From the NCBI GenBank assembly GCA_034112445.1, contig JAWUVI010000017.1:62001-126000 (forward strand): a stretch of 64,000 nt of DNA, read 5' to 3'. Position 1 is the first letter of the stretch. Each line of letters begins with the position of its first letter. Under the pieces are notes generated by a model. It searched no databases, was not told where the DNA came from, and saw only the letters and a program-made list of their open reading frames with translations. Both the position numbers and the translations under genes were made by a program. This document shows positions 27,424-36,711 of this stretch, piece by piece. The stretch comes from Pelagadaptatus sp034112445. Its GTDB lineage: Bacteria; Pseudomonadota; Gammaproteobacteria; Pseudomonadales; Cellvibrionaceae.

Positions 27424-28128
27424 TTGAATCAGGCACTTTTACAATTACACAATCTCAGTTGTGAACGTGATGAACGATTATTGTTTCATCGGCTTAACGC
27501 AACTATAGATGCTGGTGATATCGTTCAAATTGAAGGTCCCAACGGTTCAGGTAAAACGACCTTACTGCGAGTTTTGACCAGTATTTCAAATGATTACCAA
27601 GGTGATATTCTTTGGCAAGGTCAACCACTGTCCAGAGTGAAGTTAGATTACCTCAGCCAATTACTGCACATTGGACATTTACCCGGTGTAAAAAAAGCGC
27701 TGACACCCAGAGAAAATTTAACCTGGTATGCGGGTATGAATAATACCCACCCCAGTCGTTCTAATAACAATGAGCGTATAGAGCAAGCATTGTCTGAAGT
27801 GGGTTTGTTTGGCTACGAAGACACTCCATGCTTCCAGCTCTCAGCCGGTCAGGCTAGACGTGTGGCTTTAGCTCGATTGTTTTTTACGCCAGCTAGAGTG
27901 TGGATTTTAGATGAACCGTTTACGGCTATTGATCATAGCGGTATAGAAAACCTTCAAAGAGTAATGACTGAGCATGTGGCGGGTGGTGGTTGTGTTATTT
28001 TGACAACTCACCAAGAGATGAACTTAGCCAATGTTAAAAGAATTAATTTGTTGGATAACCGTCCATCGGCAGAAGATCTTGAAGCTCGTGAATCTATGCC
28101 GAATGATTATGAAGGGGGCATGGTATGA
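27424..28128 (+). CDS. ccmA: Heme exporter ATP-binding protein CcmA
   Basis: 234-residue ABC ATPase of the CcmAB complex that releases holo-CcmE during cytochrome c maturation. Walker A is EGPNGSGKTTLLR, the signature is QLSAGQARRVALARL, Walker B is VWILDEPFTAID, and the switch His lies in ILTTHQEM. The start is TTG, with GGGTAA upstream and no nearby ATG. First gene of the operon, divergent from fliK, overlapping ccmB by four bases. Confidence 0.95.
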   Translation: MNQALLQLHNLSCERDERLLFHRLNATIDAGDIVQIEGPNGSGKTTLLRVLTSISNDYQGDILWQGQPLSRVKLDYLSQLLHIGHLPGVKKALTPRENLTWYAGMNNTHPSRSNNNERIEQALSEVGLFGYEDTPCFQLSAGQARRVALARLFFTPARVWILDEPFTAIDHSGIENLQRVMTEHVAGGGCVILTTHQEMNLANVKRINLLDNRPSAEDLEARESMPNDYEGGMV

Positions 28129-28850
28129 GTCTCCCAACTGCAGATATTATCAGAGGTGAAGCACAGCAAGCTCCCGGTTTGAGTTTAGGCTTTAGCGCAA
28201 CTTTAAAACGTGATTTTGTAGTGGCGTTTCGTCATCGCGGCGAAATGGCAAATCCTATCGTATTTTTTCTCATGGTGATTACGATGGTGCCAATGGGAAT
28301 TAGCCCTGATCCAAAAATATTGTCGGTACTAGCGCCGGGTATGATTTGGGTGGTAGCGTTGTTGGCGACATTACTGTCACTCGATAGTCTATTTAGAAGT
28401 GACTTTGACGATGGCACACTCGAGCAAATGTTGATTGCTCCGCAGCCTTTGTATTTTCAGGTAATGGCGAAAGTATTAGTGCATTGGTTGGTAACTGGTT
28501 TACCGTTAACACTGATTGCTCCTGTGCTGGGGGTTATGATGAACTTACCCGCAGAGGGTTATGGCCCGTTATGGCTTTCATTACTATTGGGCACAGCTTG
28601 TTTGAGCTTGATTGGTTCTATTGGTGCTGCATTAACGGTTGCCCTGCGTAAAGGTGGCTTGCTACTGTCTTTAATTATTATGCCGTTATACGTACCGGTC
28701 TTAATTTTTGGCAGTAGCGCGGTTAATACCGCTATCGAAGGTTTTCCAATAGCAGGACAGTTAGCTGTGCTCGGAACATTTTTAGCCGTGGCTATCATTA
28801 TGGCACCTTTGGCTGCCGCAGCGGCTTTACGTATTGGTGTAAACGGTTAA
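28125..28850 (+). CDS. ccmB: Heme exporter membrane protein CcmB
   Basis: 241 residues with about six membrane segments. The early motif DFVVAFRHRGEMANPIVFFLMV and SLDSLFRSDFDDGTLEQMLIAPQPLYFQVMAK are hallmarks of CcmB, the permease partner of CcmA. ATGA overlap with ccmA shows coupling; ccmC begins 26 bp downstream. Confidence 0.95.
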   Translation: MSLPTADIIRGEAQQAPGLSLGFSATLKRDFVVAFRHRGEMANPIVFFLMVITMVPMGISPDPKILSVLAPGMIWVVALLATLLSLDSLFRSDFDDGTLEQMLIAPQPLYFQVMAKVLVHWLVTGLPLTLIAPVLGVMMNLPAEGYGPLWLSLLLGTACLSLIGSIGAALTVALRKGGLLLSLIIMPLYVPVLIFGSSAVNTAIEGFPIAGQLAVLGTFLAVAIIMAPLAAAAALRIGVNG

Positions 28851-28876
28851 GTGATTTTAATAAAAGGTTTAGTATT

Positions 28877-29617
28877 TTGAATTGGCAATGGTTTCACCGC
28901 TTGGGTTCGCCTAAGTGGTTTTATGAAAAAACATCCCCGTGGATGCCTTGGTTGACAGTTATCGGTGTGGGCGCTTTGTTAGTTGGCAGTATTTGGGGTT
29001 TGGCCTTTGCTCCGGCTGATTTTAAGCAGGGTAATAGTTACCGTATTATTTATTTACACGTGCCTGTGTCTTTTTTGGCATTAGCTGGCTATTACATTAT
29101 GGCTATCAGTGGTGCGATTGGCTTGATCTGGAAAATGAAGCTCGCCGATATGGTGATGAAGTCGGCTGCCCCGATTGGTGCTGTACTCACTTTTTTAGCT
29201 TTAGTTACGGGCGCCATTTGGGGTAAGCCAACGTGGGGAACTTGGTGGGTTTGGGATGCTCGAATAACATCGATGATGGTATTGTTGTTTTTATATCTAG
29301 GCGTTATGGCTTTGCAAGAAGCGTATCAGCACCAAGAAACTGCCAATAAAGCCAGTGCAATTTTGGCCTTAGTAGGTACGGTTAATATTCCGATCATCTA
29401 CAAATCAGTTGACTGGTGGTACACCTTGCATCAACCAGCCACTTTAAAATTAACCTCCGAATCAACGATTCACTCATCCATGTTGTATCCATTGCTGCTC
29501 ATGATTGTTGGTTTGTATGTGTTTTATGCCGTGGCGTTGCTACAGCGCACCCGTACAGAAGTACTCAAACGAGAGAAAAAAACCAAATGGGTAAAAGCAT
29601 TAGCTCAGCAAGTATAA
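28877..29617 (+). CDS. ccmC: Heme handling protein CcmC
   Basis: 246 residues with six membrane segments and the Trp-rich periplasmic motif GTWWVWDARITSMMVLLFLYLG that presents heme to CcmE. Conserved heme-ligand His positions are expected in YLHVPVSF and in SVDWWYTLHQPATL. The start is TTG at 28877 (MNWQWFHRL). It loads heme onto CcmE in the inner membrane. Confidence 0.95.
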   Translation: MNWQWFHRLGSPKWFYEKTSPWMPWLTVIGVGALLVGSIWGLAFAPADFKQGNSYRIIYLHVPVSFLALAGYYIMAISGAIGLIWKMKLADMVMKSAAPIGAVLTFLALVTGAIWGKPTWGTWWVWDARITSMMVLLFLYLGVMALQEAYQHQETANKASAILALVGTVNIPIIYKSVDWWYTLHQPATLKLTSESTIHSSMLYPLLLMIVGLYVFYAVALLQRTRTEVLKREKKTKWVKALAQQV

Positions 29618-29650
29618 TGAGTCATTTAAAAAATATTTATGGTGTTTGAC

Positions 29651-29848
29651 ATGCAATTTCAGTTTGAAAGTTTAACCGATTTTTTCTACATGGCAGGGCA
29701 TGGCCCCTATGTGTGGAGCTGCTATTTACTGGGTCTTATTTGCTTAACCTATTTACTAGTAAGCCCTTTAATTGCTCGTAAGAGTTTCTTGGCGGATCTT
29801 AATAAAAGATTGAAAATTGAAGCCTATGAGAAACAGCAACGTAATTAA
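29651..29848 (+). CDS. ccmD: Heme exporter protein CcmD
   Basis: A 65-residue protein with one membrane segment (YVWSCYLLGLICLTYLLVSPLIA) preceded by the family motif FFYMAGHGPYVW and followed by a positively charged tail. CcmD helps release holo-CcmE from CcmC/CcmAB. An ATG four codons earlier (29639) is also in frame. Position between ccmC and ccmE supports the call. Confidence 0.92.
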   Translation: MQFQFESLTDFFYMAGHGPYVWSCYLLGLICLTYLLVSPLIARKSFLADLNKRLKIEAYEKQQRN

Positions 29849-29903
29849 CAAGCACCTTTATATAAGTACCTCCAATTTTACTAATAAGTTATGAGTTTTA
29901 TTT

Positions 29904-30383
29904 ATGCATCCAGCACGTAAACAGCGTTTAATTATTGTTCTTTTTATTGTCGTTTTTGCTTCTCTAGCTGTTGCCCTTATGGCATTTGCTTTGCGCGAGA
30001 ACATCAATTTATTTTATCCCCCCAGCGCTATCGTCAGTGGCAAAGCACCAATTGATAAACGTATTAGAGCAGGAGGCTGCGTCTTACCCGGTAAGGTTGA
30101 CCGCTCTACGGACAGCTTAGATGTGAGTTTTTTAATAACCGATGGCGCCGCATCGGTTGAAGTTCGCTATACCGGTATTCTGCCTGACTTATTTAGTGAA
30201 GGTGAGGCTGTAGTCGTGAATGGCATGCTTAACGGAGAAGGTGTTTTTATGGCGAATGAAGTTTTAGCCAAACACGATGAAACCTATATGCCACCAGAAG
30301 TATCGGAATCTATCGTGACGAACGCGAGTCAGAATTCTGGTGAGCATCAAGCAAGTTGTGAAGGAATGAGTTATGGATCCTAA
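29904..30383 (+). CDS. ccmE: Heme chaperone CcmE
   Basis: 159 residues. One N-terminal membrane anchor (about 9-30) and a periplasmic OB-fold domain with the covalent heme site LAKHDETYMPPEV: H124 binds heme, Y128 is the usual axial partner. The tail (VSESIVTNASQNSGEHQ) is variable. The gene overlaps ccmF by 11 bases. Confidence 0.96.
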   Translation: MHPARKQRLIIVLFIVVFASLAVALMAFALRENINLFYPPSAIVSGKAPIDKRIRAGGCVLPGKVDRSTDSLDVSFLITDGAASVEVRYTGILPDLFSEGEAVVVNGMLNGEGVFMANEVLAKHDETYMPPEVSESIVTNASQNSGEHQASCEGMSYGS

Positions 30384-32385
30384 CGGTATGGCGCTTAACA
30401 GCATTGCTCCTGAACAGATGGGATTTATTTTGATGGTTCCTGAATTCGGACATTTCGCGTTAATTTTAGCGTTCTTTTTGTCGATGATTCTATCCGTTAT
30501 TCCATTAATAGGTTCTTATACCGGCAATTTAATGTGGATGCGGTCTAGTCGAAGTCTATCGGCCGGAATGTTCTTTTTTATCGCGGTAGCGTTTTTATGT
30601 TTGTGTTATTCGTTTTTAAATGATGACTTTTCTGTGGCTTATGTAGCCTCCAACTCAAACAGTTTGCTTCCAATCCAATACAAACTCAGTGCCGTGTGGG
30701 GCGGGCATGAAGGCTCGTTATTGTTGTGGCTTTTGATATTGGCGGGTTGGACATTGTCAGTAGCGGTATTTAGTAAAGCCATGCCGTTAGATATGGTGGC
30801 TAGAGTGTTATCCGTTATGGGGATGATTGCCGTTGGTTTTTGCTCTTTTGTGTTACTTACCTCCAATCCATTCGCACGCAGTTTCCCCAATGTCCCTAGT
30901 GAGGGCAGTGATTTAAATCCACTGTTACAAGATCCAGGATTAATCATTCATCCACCCATGTTGTATATGGGATATGTTGGATTGTCCGTTGCATTTGCCT
31001 TTGCTATTGCGGCGTTATTGTCAGGTCGGTTAGACAGTGCATGGTCGCGCTGGTGTCGACCTTGGACAACCATCGCTTGGGTGTTTTTAACCTTTGGAAT
31101 TGCCTTAGGGAGTTGGTGGGCATATTACGAGCTTGGTTGGGGCGGTTGGTGGTTCTGGGACCCAGTAGAGAATGCCTCCTTTATGCCATGGTTAGCGGCT
31201 ACAGCGTTAATACATTCTTTAGCGGTTACAGAAAAGCGTGGTGTATTTAAAAGCTGGACTTTATTGTTAGCAATTTTTGCTTTTTCATTAAGTTTACTGG
31301 GAACATTTTTGGTTCGTTCGGGCGTATTAACGTCAGTCCATGCGTTTGCGGCTGACCCTGAGCGGGGTGTTTTTATCTTAGGTTTTTTAGCCGTTGTTGT
31401 TGGCGGATCATTAACCCTATACGCCCTTCGCGCTCCGGTAGTAAAAAGTGTGACCAAGTTTCAGTGGTTATCACGAGATGCCTTTTTATTAATTAATAAT
31501 GTGTTATTGCTGGTGGCGCTAGGAACAATCTTATTGGGAACTTTATACCCATTAATTGCCGATGCATTAAATTGGGGGAAGATTTCAGTAGGTCCTCCGT
31601 ATTTTAATTTTTTCTTTGTTCCATTAATGGGTTTATTGAGTGTCTTTTTAGGTTTTGGTGCCCATCTAAATTTGAAAAAAACAGCTCCTCAAAAGCTAAT
31701 TTCCGGAATAAAAATACCAATTATTTTAGCCGTGGTATGCGGAGCTATATTGCCGTTGTTTATTGCGGATGAATATTTATTTGGCGCCAGTGTTGCCATT
31801 GCATTAGGCAGCTGGGTCATCTTTTCAACCTTATCGGATATGCTCAATAAAACCCGTCATGCGGATAATGTTGTGGTGGGTTTATTAAAACTTAAACCCA
31901 GTTATTTCGGAATGGTTCTTGGGCATTTTGGTTTGGCGATTAGTTTACTCGGTGTTTCCTTGAATACGATGTACAGCGATCAACGTGATTTGCGCATGAC
32001 CCCCAATCAAGTCATTGAGCAGGGTGGTTATGAATATAAATTTATTGGTACAGAGAAAGTAAAAGGCCCTAACTATGTTTCTGATAAAGGCACCATTTTG
32101 CTGTTTAAAGAAGGTCAGCTAATTCACGAATTACAGCCTGAAAAACGTCGGTATCTCTCTGGCGGTAATATCATGACAGAAGCCGCTATCGATGCCGGAT
32201 TTATGCGTGATTTATACGTTGCACTAGGCGAGCCATTAAGTGATGGCGCATGGGCTGTACGCTTGCATTATAAGCCTTTTGTCCGCTGGATTTGGTTGGG
32301 GGCGATTTTTATGGGGCTGGGTGGCTTGATGGCCATTATTGATAAACGCTATCGCCGAAAAACCCCAGCTGTTCAGGCTAAATAA
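30373..32385 (+). CDS. ccmF: Cytochrome c heme lyase subunit CcmF
   Basis: 670 residues, about 14 to 15 membrane segments. The WWD motif is GWGGWWFWDPVENASFMPW; other marks are YKLSAVWGGHEGSLLLW, DPGLIIHPPMLYMGYVG and the late periplasmic domain RRYLSGGNIMTEAAI. CcmF attaches heme to apocytochrome c together with CcmH and CcmI, neither of which is encoded in this window. It overlaps ccmE; ccmG is 31 bp downstream. Confidence 0.96.
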   Translation: MDPNGMALNSIAPEQMGFILMVPEFGHFALILAFFLSMILSVIPLIGSYTGNLMWMRSSRSLSAGMFFFIAVAFLCLCYSFLNDDFSVAYVASNSNSLLPIQYKLSAVWGGHEGSLLLWLLILAGWTLSVAVFSKAMPLDMVARVLSVMGMIAVGFCSFVLLTSNPFARSFPNVPSEGSDLNPLLQDPGLIIHPPMLYMGYVGLSVAFAFAIAALLSGRLDSAWSRWCRPWTTIAWVFLTFGIALGSWWAYYELGWGGWWFWDPVENASFMPWLAATALIHSLAVTEKRGVFKSWTLLLAIFAFSLSLLGTFLVRSGVLTSVHAFAADPERGVFILGFLAVVVGGSLTLYALRAPVVKSVTKFQWLSRDAFLLINNVLLLVALGTILLGTLYPLIADALNWGKISVGPPYFNFFFVPLMGLLSVFLGFGAHLNLKKTAPQKLISGIKIPIILAVVCGAILPLFIADEYLFGASVAIALGSWVIFSTLSDMLNKTRHADNVVVGLLKLKPSYFGMVLGHFGLAISLLGVSLNTMYSDQRDLRMTPNQVIEQGGYEYKFIGTEKVKGPNYVSDKGTILLFKEGQLIHELQPEKRRYLSGGNIMTEAAIDAGFMRDLYVALGEPLSDGAWAVRLHYKPFVRWIWLGAIFMGLGGLMAIIDKRYRRKTPAVQAK

Positions 32386-32416
32386 ACATTAAATGAAACA
32401 TTACAGAAGTTAAATT

Positions 32417-32950
32417 ATGGCGCGCTTAACGTTATTTTTACCCCTATTTATTTTCGCTGGTTTGCCTGTTTTTTTCTGGCGTGGATTAAGTCTTGATCCA
32501 ACGGCTATGCCGTCGGCCTTAATTGATCAGCCAATGCCAACGTTTGAATTGCCTATCGTTAAAGACGCTAATTCGATGGTCACTCAAACGGCTTTTAAAG
32601 GCCAAGTATCACTTTTAAATGTGTGGGCAACTTGGTGTGTGTCATGCAAAGTTGAGCATCCTTTTTTAATTGAACTGGCCAAGCGCGGTGTGACGATCTT
32701 TGGGATTAATTACAAAGACGATACAAATGCGGCGCTTGGCTGGTTAAACAAACTAGGTGATCCCTACAAATTCAGCGTGGTAGACGCCGATGGTCGGTTA
32801 GGTATTGATTTGGGTGTGTTTGGGGCTCCGGAAACTTACATTATTGATCGCGAAGGAGTGATTCGTTATAAGCACGTTGGTGTGGTTGATCAGCGGGTTT
32901 GGGACACAAAGCTTGAACCAATTGTTAACTCCTTGTCTCTAGCTCAATGA
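32417..32950 (+). CDS. ccmG: Thiol:disulfide interchange protein CcmG/DsbE
   Basis: 177 residues, N-terminal membrane anchor and periplasmic thioredoxin fold. The redox motif is NVWATWCVSCKVEHPF with C74 and C77; the cis-Pro region is GVFGAPETYIIDREG. It reduces apocytochrome c thiols before heme attachment. Its stop overlaps the next gene by four bases. Confidence 0.95.
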   Translation: MARLTLFLPLFIFAGLPVFFWRGLSLDPTAMPSALIDQPMPTFELPIVKDANSMVTQTAFKGQVSLLNVWATWCVSCKVEHPFLIELAKRGVTIFGINYKDDTNAALGWLNKLGDPYKFSVVDADGRLGIDLGVFGAPETYIIDREGVIRYKHVGVVDQRVWDTKLEPIVNSLSLAQ

Positions 32951-33417
32951 TTAGAAGTCTCTTTTTATGTGTTGTTTTTTTTATGTATTGCAACGCTTAC
33001 GCTCAACAGAAAATATACAAATGGGTTGATGCAAAGGGTAAAACGCACTACTCAGAAGAGGAGCCACATGAGACGCAAAAATCAATCGAAGAAATAAAGG
33101 TAAAGCCACCAACAAAACAACATTCTTCTGTTGAAGATGGCGATACCATTGGATCAAACAAGCTTTGGTTTGACGAACAAATAAAACGCCGAGAGCAGTC
33201 TGAAGTAATCAAAAAACAAAAGCAAAAAGCGGTTCTAAAACGCAAGCAATCATTAAATCAATCGCAAAAAAAGTCATGCCAGAGTTATCGTAATAGTTTG
33301 GTCCGTTATCAGAATGAACTCAAGGCCAGCAAGAGAGCCGGCATTCGAGTTAAAACCGAAAATTGGTATAAGTCTAAAATATCCAGCTTAGAAGAAACGC
33401 TTAAAACTCTTTGCTGA
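32947..33417 (+). CDS. DUF4124-domain periplasmic protein
   Basis: 156 residues: a signal peptide (about 1-19, SLFLCVVFFMYCNAYA) followed by the DUF4124 motif QQKIYKWVDAKGKTHYSEEEP, then a Lys/Gln-rich, probably coiled-coil stretch with two late cysteines. Function unknown. It is translationally coupled to ccmG (ATGA), in the place where ccmH and ccmI usually stand, so it is expected to be co-expressed with cytochrome c maturation, although DUF4124 proteins occur in many contexts. Confidence 0.85.
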   Translation: MIRSLFLCVVFFMYCNAYAQQKIYKWVDAKGKTHYSEEEPHETQKSIEEIKVKPPTKQHSSVEDGDTIGSNKLWFDEQIKRREQSEVIKKQKQKAVLKRKQSLNQSQKKSCQSYRNSLVRYQNELKASKRAGIRVKTENWYKSKISSLEETLKTLC

Positions 33418-33519
33418 TAGTTAAGCTAATGGCTATAAATTCCAATATTTTGCCATTAACTATCTGACATGCTATTAATTAAGACAGATTAAATACACAA
33501 TAATTATGTTGAGTTTTTT

Positions 33520-34509
33520 ATGTCTCCAAAAACAATAATAAAAAAAGTGATCATAACATCGTTAATTACTTTGCCAGTTTATACCGCCGCTCAAGCACCG
33601 GCTTCACAGGTTGTTTTTAAACAAGACCAGCAAGACGTAGATGAAGACAGCTTGGTTGTTCGAGGTGTGCGCTGGACGGAATCTAAGCGCGATAGTATAT
33701 CAGCCTCATGGCTGTCAACGGCTCATAGTATTGACTCATGGATGTCAGGTAATGAGAGCCGAGGTCGTAATAAAAGCCGCATCAATGTTGGTGTAAAACA
33801 AGAATTTAGAAAGTACGGCAATAATGAGAGCGATTTTTACATTCGCGGTAAAATTGATGTCCCAAACACCAAGCGCAAGCTTAAAATATTCTTTGACTCT
33901 GAAACCAATGATCAAGACAGTCTTGAAAATAAAAAGTTAGATACCGCAGAAGATACTTATACCACCGCGGGAGTTGGACGTACCAAGCAGGTTAAGAATT
34001 TCTCTTTCAGTAACGAAATAGGGGCTAAATTCAGGGTGCCTTTGGACCCATTTTATCGTTTTAAAGCCGAGTATGATTACGCTATTAATGATAATTGGAA
34101 AGGTGATATTGAGCAGAAAGTTTGGTATTACCACGAAAAAGGCTGGGGAGAATCTACTGAGTTCTCTTTCTCACGTGAGTTGAGTGAGCAATATGGTTTA
34201 CGAGTCAGTACCGAAGCTCAATTTCAAAACCGTTATAAAGAATTTGAATTTGGCCAGTTTTTTACACTCTACCAGAATATTGCGGATAACTACTGGAACT
34301 CTTTTACGTTTGGTGTGGTTGGTTCAAACCAGCCTAATCCCCGAGTAAATAATTATTTTTTGTCAGCTAGCTATAAAAAACCAGTGTATGAAGATTGGGT
34401 TGTTGTCAGTGTGAATCCAAGGCTGAGATTTCCACGAGAAGATAACTGGAAGCCCAATCCAGAGTTAGAATTCAGGTTGGATGTATACTTTCAGGAAGAT
34501 GCTCAATAA
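33520..34509 (+). CDS. Putative outer-membrane beta-barrel protein
   Basis: 329 residues, not assigned to a named family. A signal peptide is likely (KKVIITSLITLPVYTAAQA, cleavage near residue 25). The mature part is rich in alternating aromatic/polar strands (ESDFYIRGKIDVP, FSFSNEIGAKFRVP, YRFKAEYDYAIN, KVWYYHEKGWGESTEFSFSREL, YFLSASYKKPV), as in outer-membrane barrels, and the last predicted strand ends LEFRLDVYFQEDAQ. It begins 102 bp after the DUF4124 gene; a weak inverted repeat TAATGGC/GCCATTA (33427-33458) lies between. Role unknown. Confidence 0.6.
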   Translation: MSPKTIIKKVIITSLITLPVYTAAQAPASQVVFKQDQQDVDEDSLVVRGVRWTESKRDSISASWLSTAHSIDSWMSGNESRGRNKSRINVGVKQEFRKYGNNESDFYIRGKIDVPNTKRKLKIFFDSETNDQDSLENKKLDTAEDTYTTAGVGRTKQVKNFSFSNEIGAKFRVPLDPFYRFKAEYDYAINDNWKGDIEQKVWYYHEKGWGESTEFSFSRELSEQYGLRVSTEAQFQNRYKEFEFGQFFTLYQNIADNYWNSFTFGVVGSNQPNPRVNNYFLSASYKKPVYEDWVVVSVNPRLRFPREDNWKPNPELEFRLDVYFQEDAQ

Positions 34510-34543
34510 AAATTTTGGGTGAAGTTAAAATAGGCAGAGCTCA

Positions 34544-34572
34544 GAAACCGCACTCTTGCACAGTGCGGTTTC
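34544..34572. terminator. Hairpin between convergent genes, probable bidirectional terminator
   Basis: Perfect 11-bp stem GAAACCGCACT / AGTGCGGTTTC with a 7-nt loop, lying 34 bp after the barrel gene stop and 28 bp before the fadH stop on the other strand. No long T-run follows on the plus strand, so strength is uncertain, but the position between convergent stops is typical. Confidence 0.65.
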
Positions 34573-34599
34573 CGGACTTCAAAGCATCAGGTATAAGGC

Positions 34600-36624
34600 T
34601 TATATTTCAGCCGCCAAACGAACCCCTTGATTAATCGCACGTTTAGCATCTAATTCAGACGCCACATCCGCACCACCAATCAAGTGGTAAGTTTTATTCA
34701 AGCCTTCGACCAAAGCCCTTTGCGGCTCTTGTCCAGCACAAATAATGACGTTATCAACTGCTAAAACACGAGTCTCATCGCCGACTTTGATGTGTAATCC
34801 CGCATCATCGATTTTCTGATATTCACAGCCAGGGATCATTTTAACGCCTTTATTAATTAAACCGGTGCGATGAATCCAGCCTGTAGTTTTACCCAAACCA
34901 CCACCAACTTTTTTGGCTTTACGTTGTAATAAAAATACTTCACGTGGTGACTCTGCCGGTTCTGCTATTACGCCTTCAATACCGCCACGCGCGGTAAACG
35001 TCATATCAACACCCCATTCTTTCATAAAGGCCGGTATGTTTTGGCTGGTCGCTTCACCTGCGTGAGTTAAATATTCAGACACATCAAAGCCAATGCCGCC
35101 AGCGCCAATAACAGCAACAGATTTACCTACCGGTTTTTTGTCGCGCAAAACATCAATGTAATTAAGAACTTTGGGGTGGTCAATACCATCGATAGGTGGC
35201 GTACGTGGCACGATCCCCGTAGCAATGATGACTTCATCATAATCCCCCGCGTTCAATTGTTCAGCACTCATTGTTGAATTGAGCTGTAGGTTAACTCCGG
35301 TGAGCTCGATCTGACGCTGAAAATAACGCAAGCTTTCATAGAACTCTTCTTTTCCTGGTACTTGCTTAGCAATATTAAACTGCCCGCCAATTTTATCAGC
35401 CGCGTCGAATAGTGTAACTTCATGACCACGTTGCGCCGCAGAAACAGCAAAAGATAAGCCAGCAGGGCCTGCACCAATAACCGCCAATTTTTTAGTGTTT
35501 GTCGTTGGGATTAAATTTAATTCGGTCTCGTGGCAAGCTCTTGGATTGACTAAGCAACTGGCCATTTGGCCGAGAAAAATGTGGTCGAGACAAGCTTGAT
35601 TACAACCAATGCAAGTGTTGATTTCATCCGCTTTACCGGCGGCTGCTTTATTAACAAAATTAGAGTCAGCTAAAAACGGACGAGCCATAGACACCATGTC
35701 TGCATCACCGCGCTCTAGTACTTCTTCAAGAACCTCAGGCGTATTAATACGGTTTGATGTAACCACAGGGATGGATAAATCTTGTTTGAATTTGGCCGTC
35801 ACCCAAGTAAATGCAGCGCGAGGTACTTTGGTGGCAATGGTGGGGATTCTGGCTTCGTGCCAGCCCACGCCAGTATTAATAATGGTGGCGCCAGCTTTTT
35901 CGATTGCTTTGCCTAGTGTTACGACTTCTTCATAATTACTTCCGCCTTCAACGAGGTCAAGCATGGATAAACGATAAATAATAATAAAATGTTCACCAAC
36001 AGCTTCGCGAACTCGGCGTACGACTTCAACGGGTAAGCGCATTCTGTTTTCGTAACTTCCACCCCAATCATCATCACGTTTATTGGTTCGAGCGGCTATA
36101 AATTGATTCAAAAAGTAACCTTCTGAACCCATGATTTCAACGCCGTCGTAGCCACTTTTTTGCGCTAGAACAGAAGTGCGCACAAAATCGACTATTTGTT
36201 GTTCAATTTCATCTTCGGTAGCCGCTTTGGGCATAAAAGGATTGATAGGGGCTTGAACGGCAGAAGGTGCGATAGGGTTTTCATTAAAAGCGTAACGACC
36301 TGTGTGTAAAATCTGCATGCAAATTTTACCGTCTTCGGCGTGCACCGCGTCGGTAATGATTTTATGATCGGCACAATCTTCTTCGCTCCACAGCATTTTT
36401 GTGTGCTCATGGGTAGCGGCTCTTTTGTTGGGACCGAAACCACCGGTAACAATTAGTGCAACGCCACCTTTGGCGCGTTCAGCGTAATACGCCGCCATTC
36501 TTTCGTGACCGTTGGGAGCTTCTTCAAGGCCGGTGTGCATTGAGCCCATTAATACTCTGTTTTTTAGTGTGGTAAAGCCAAGGTCTAGAGGCTCTAACAT
36601 TTTTGGATACAATTGTGTGCTCAT
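34600..36624 (-). CDS. fadH: NADPH-dependent 2,4-dienoyl-CoA reductase FadH
   Basis: 674 residues. The old-yellow-enzyme TIM barrel is N-terminal, with likely catalytic Y170 (GSEGYFLNQF) and H256 (GVGWHEARIP), equivalent to E. coli FadH Y166 and H252. The 4Fe-4S cysteines are C338, C341, C345 and C357 (CIGCNQAC...C). FAD (VIGAGPAGLSFAVSAAQRGH) and NADPH (VAVIGAGGIGFDVSEYL) folds follow. It reduces 2,4-dienoyl-CoA in unsaturated fatty acid oxidation. A longer frame starts at 36645; the ATG at 36624 has AAGGAA seven bases before it. Confidence 0.95.
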   Translation of the reverse strand: MSTQLYPKMLEPLDLGFTTLKNRVLMGSMHTGLEEAPNGHERMAAYYAERAKGGVALIVTGGFGPNKRAATHEHTKMLWSEEDCADHKIITDAVHAEDGKICMQILHTGRYAFNENPIAPSAVQAPINPFMPKAATEDEIEQQIVDFVRTSVLAQKSGYDGVEIMGSEGYFLNQFIAARTNKRDDDWGGSYENRMRLPVEVVRRVREAVGEHFIIIYRLSMLDLVEGGSNYEEVVTLGKAIEKAGATIINTGVGWHEARIPTIATKVPRAAFTWVTAKFKQDLSIPVVTSNRINTPEVLEEVLERGDADMVSMARPFLADSNFVNKAAAGKADEINTCIGCNQACLDHIFLGQMASCLVNPRACHETELNLIPTTNTKKLAVIGAGPAGLSFAVSAAQRGHEVTLFDAADKIGGQFNIAKQVPGKEEFYESLRYFQRQIELTGVNLQLNSTMSAEQLNAGDYDEVIIATGIVPRTPPIDGIDHPKVLNYIDVLRDKKPVGKSVAVIGAGGIGFDVSEYLTHAGEATSQNIPAFMKEWGVDMTFTARGGIEGVIAEPAESPREVFLLQRKAKKVGGGLGKTTGWIHRTGLINKGVKMIPGCEYQKIDDAGLHIKVGDETRVLAVDNVIICAGQEPQRALVEGLNKTYHLIGGADVASELDAKRAINQGVRLAAEI

Positions 36625-36669
36625 AAAAATTTCCTTAAATGACATTCTTTATAAAATTCAGCGCTTACT

Positions 36670-36711
36670 GTTAAGCAAAAACAGTTAAGCAAAAACAGTT
36701 AAGCAGAAAAT
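36670..36711. repeat. Three 14-bp tandem repeats over a stop codon
   Basis: GTTAAGCAAAAACA occurs at 36670-36683 and 36684-36697, and a third diverged copy (GTTAAGCAGAAAAT) at 36698-36711. The third contains the TAA stop of the minus-strand isomerase gene (36699-36701), so the last codons and stop have been copied downstream. Probably slippage; no effect on the protein. Confidence 0.9.
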
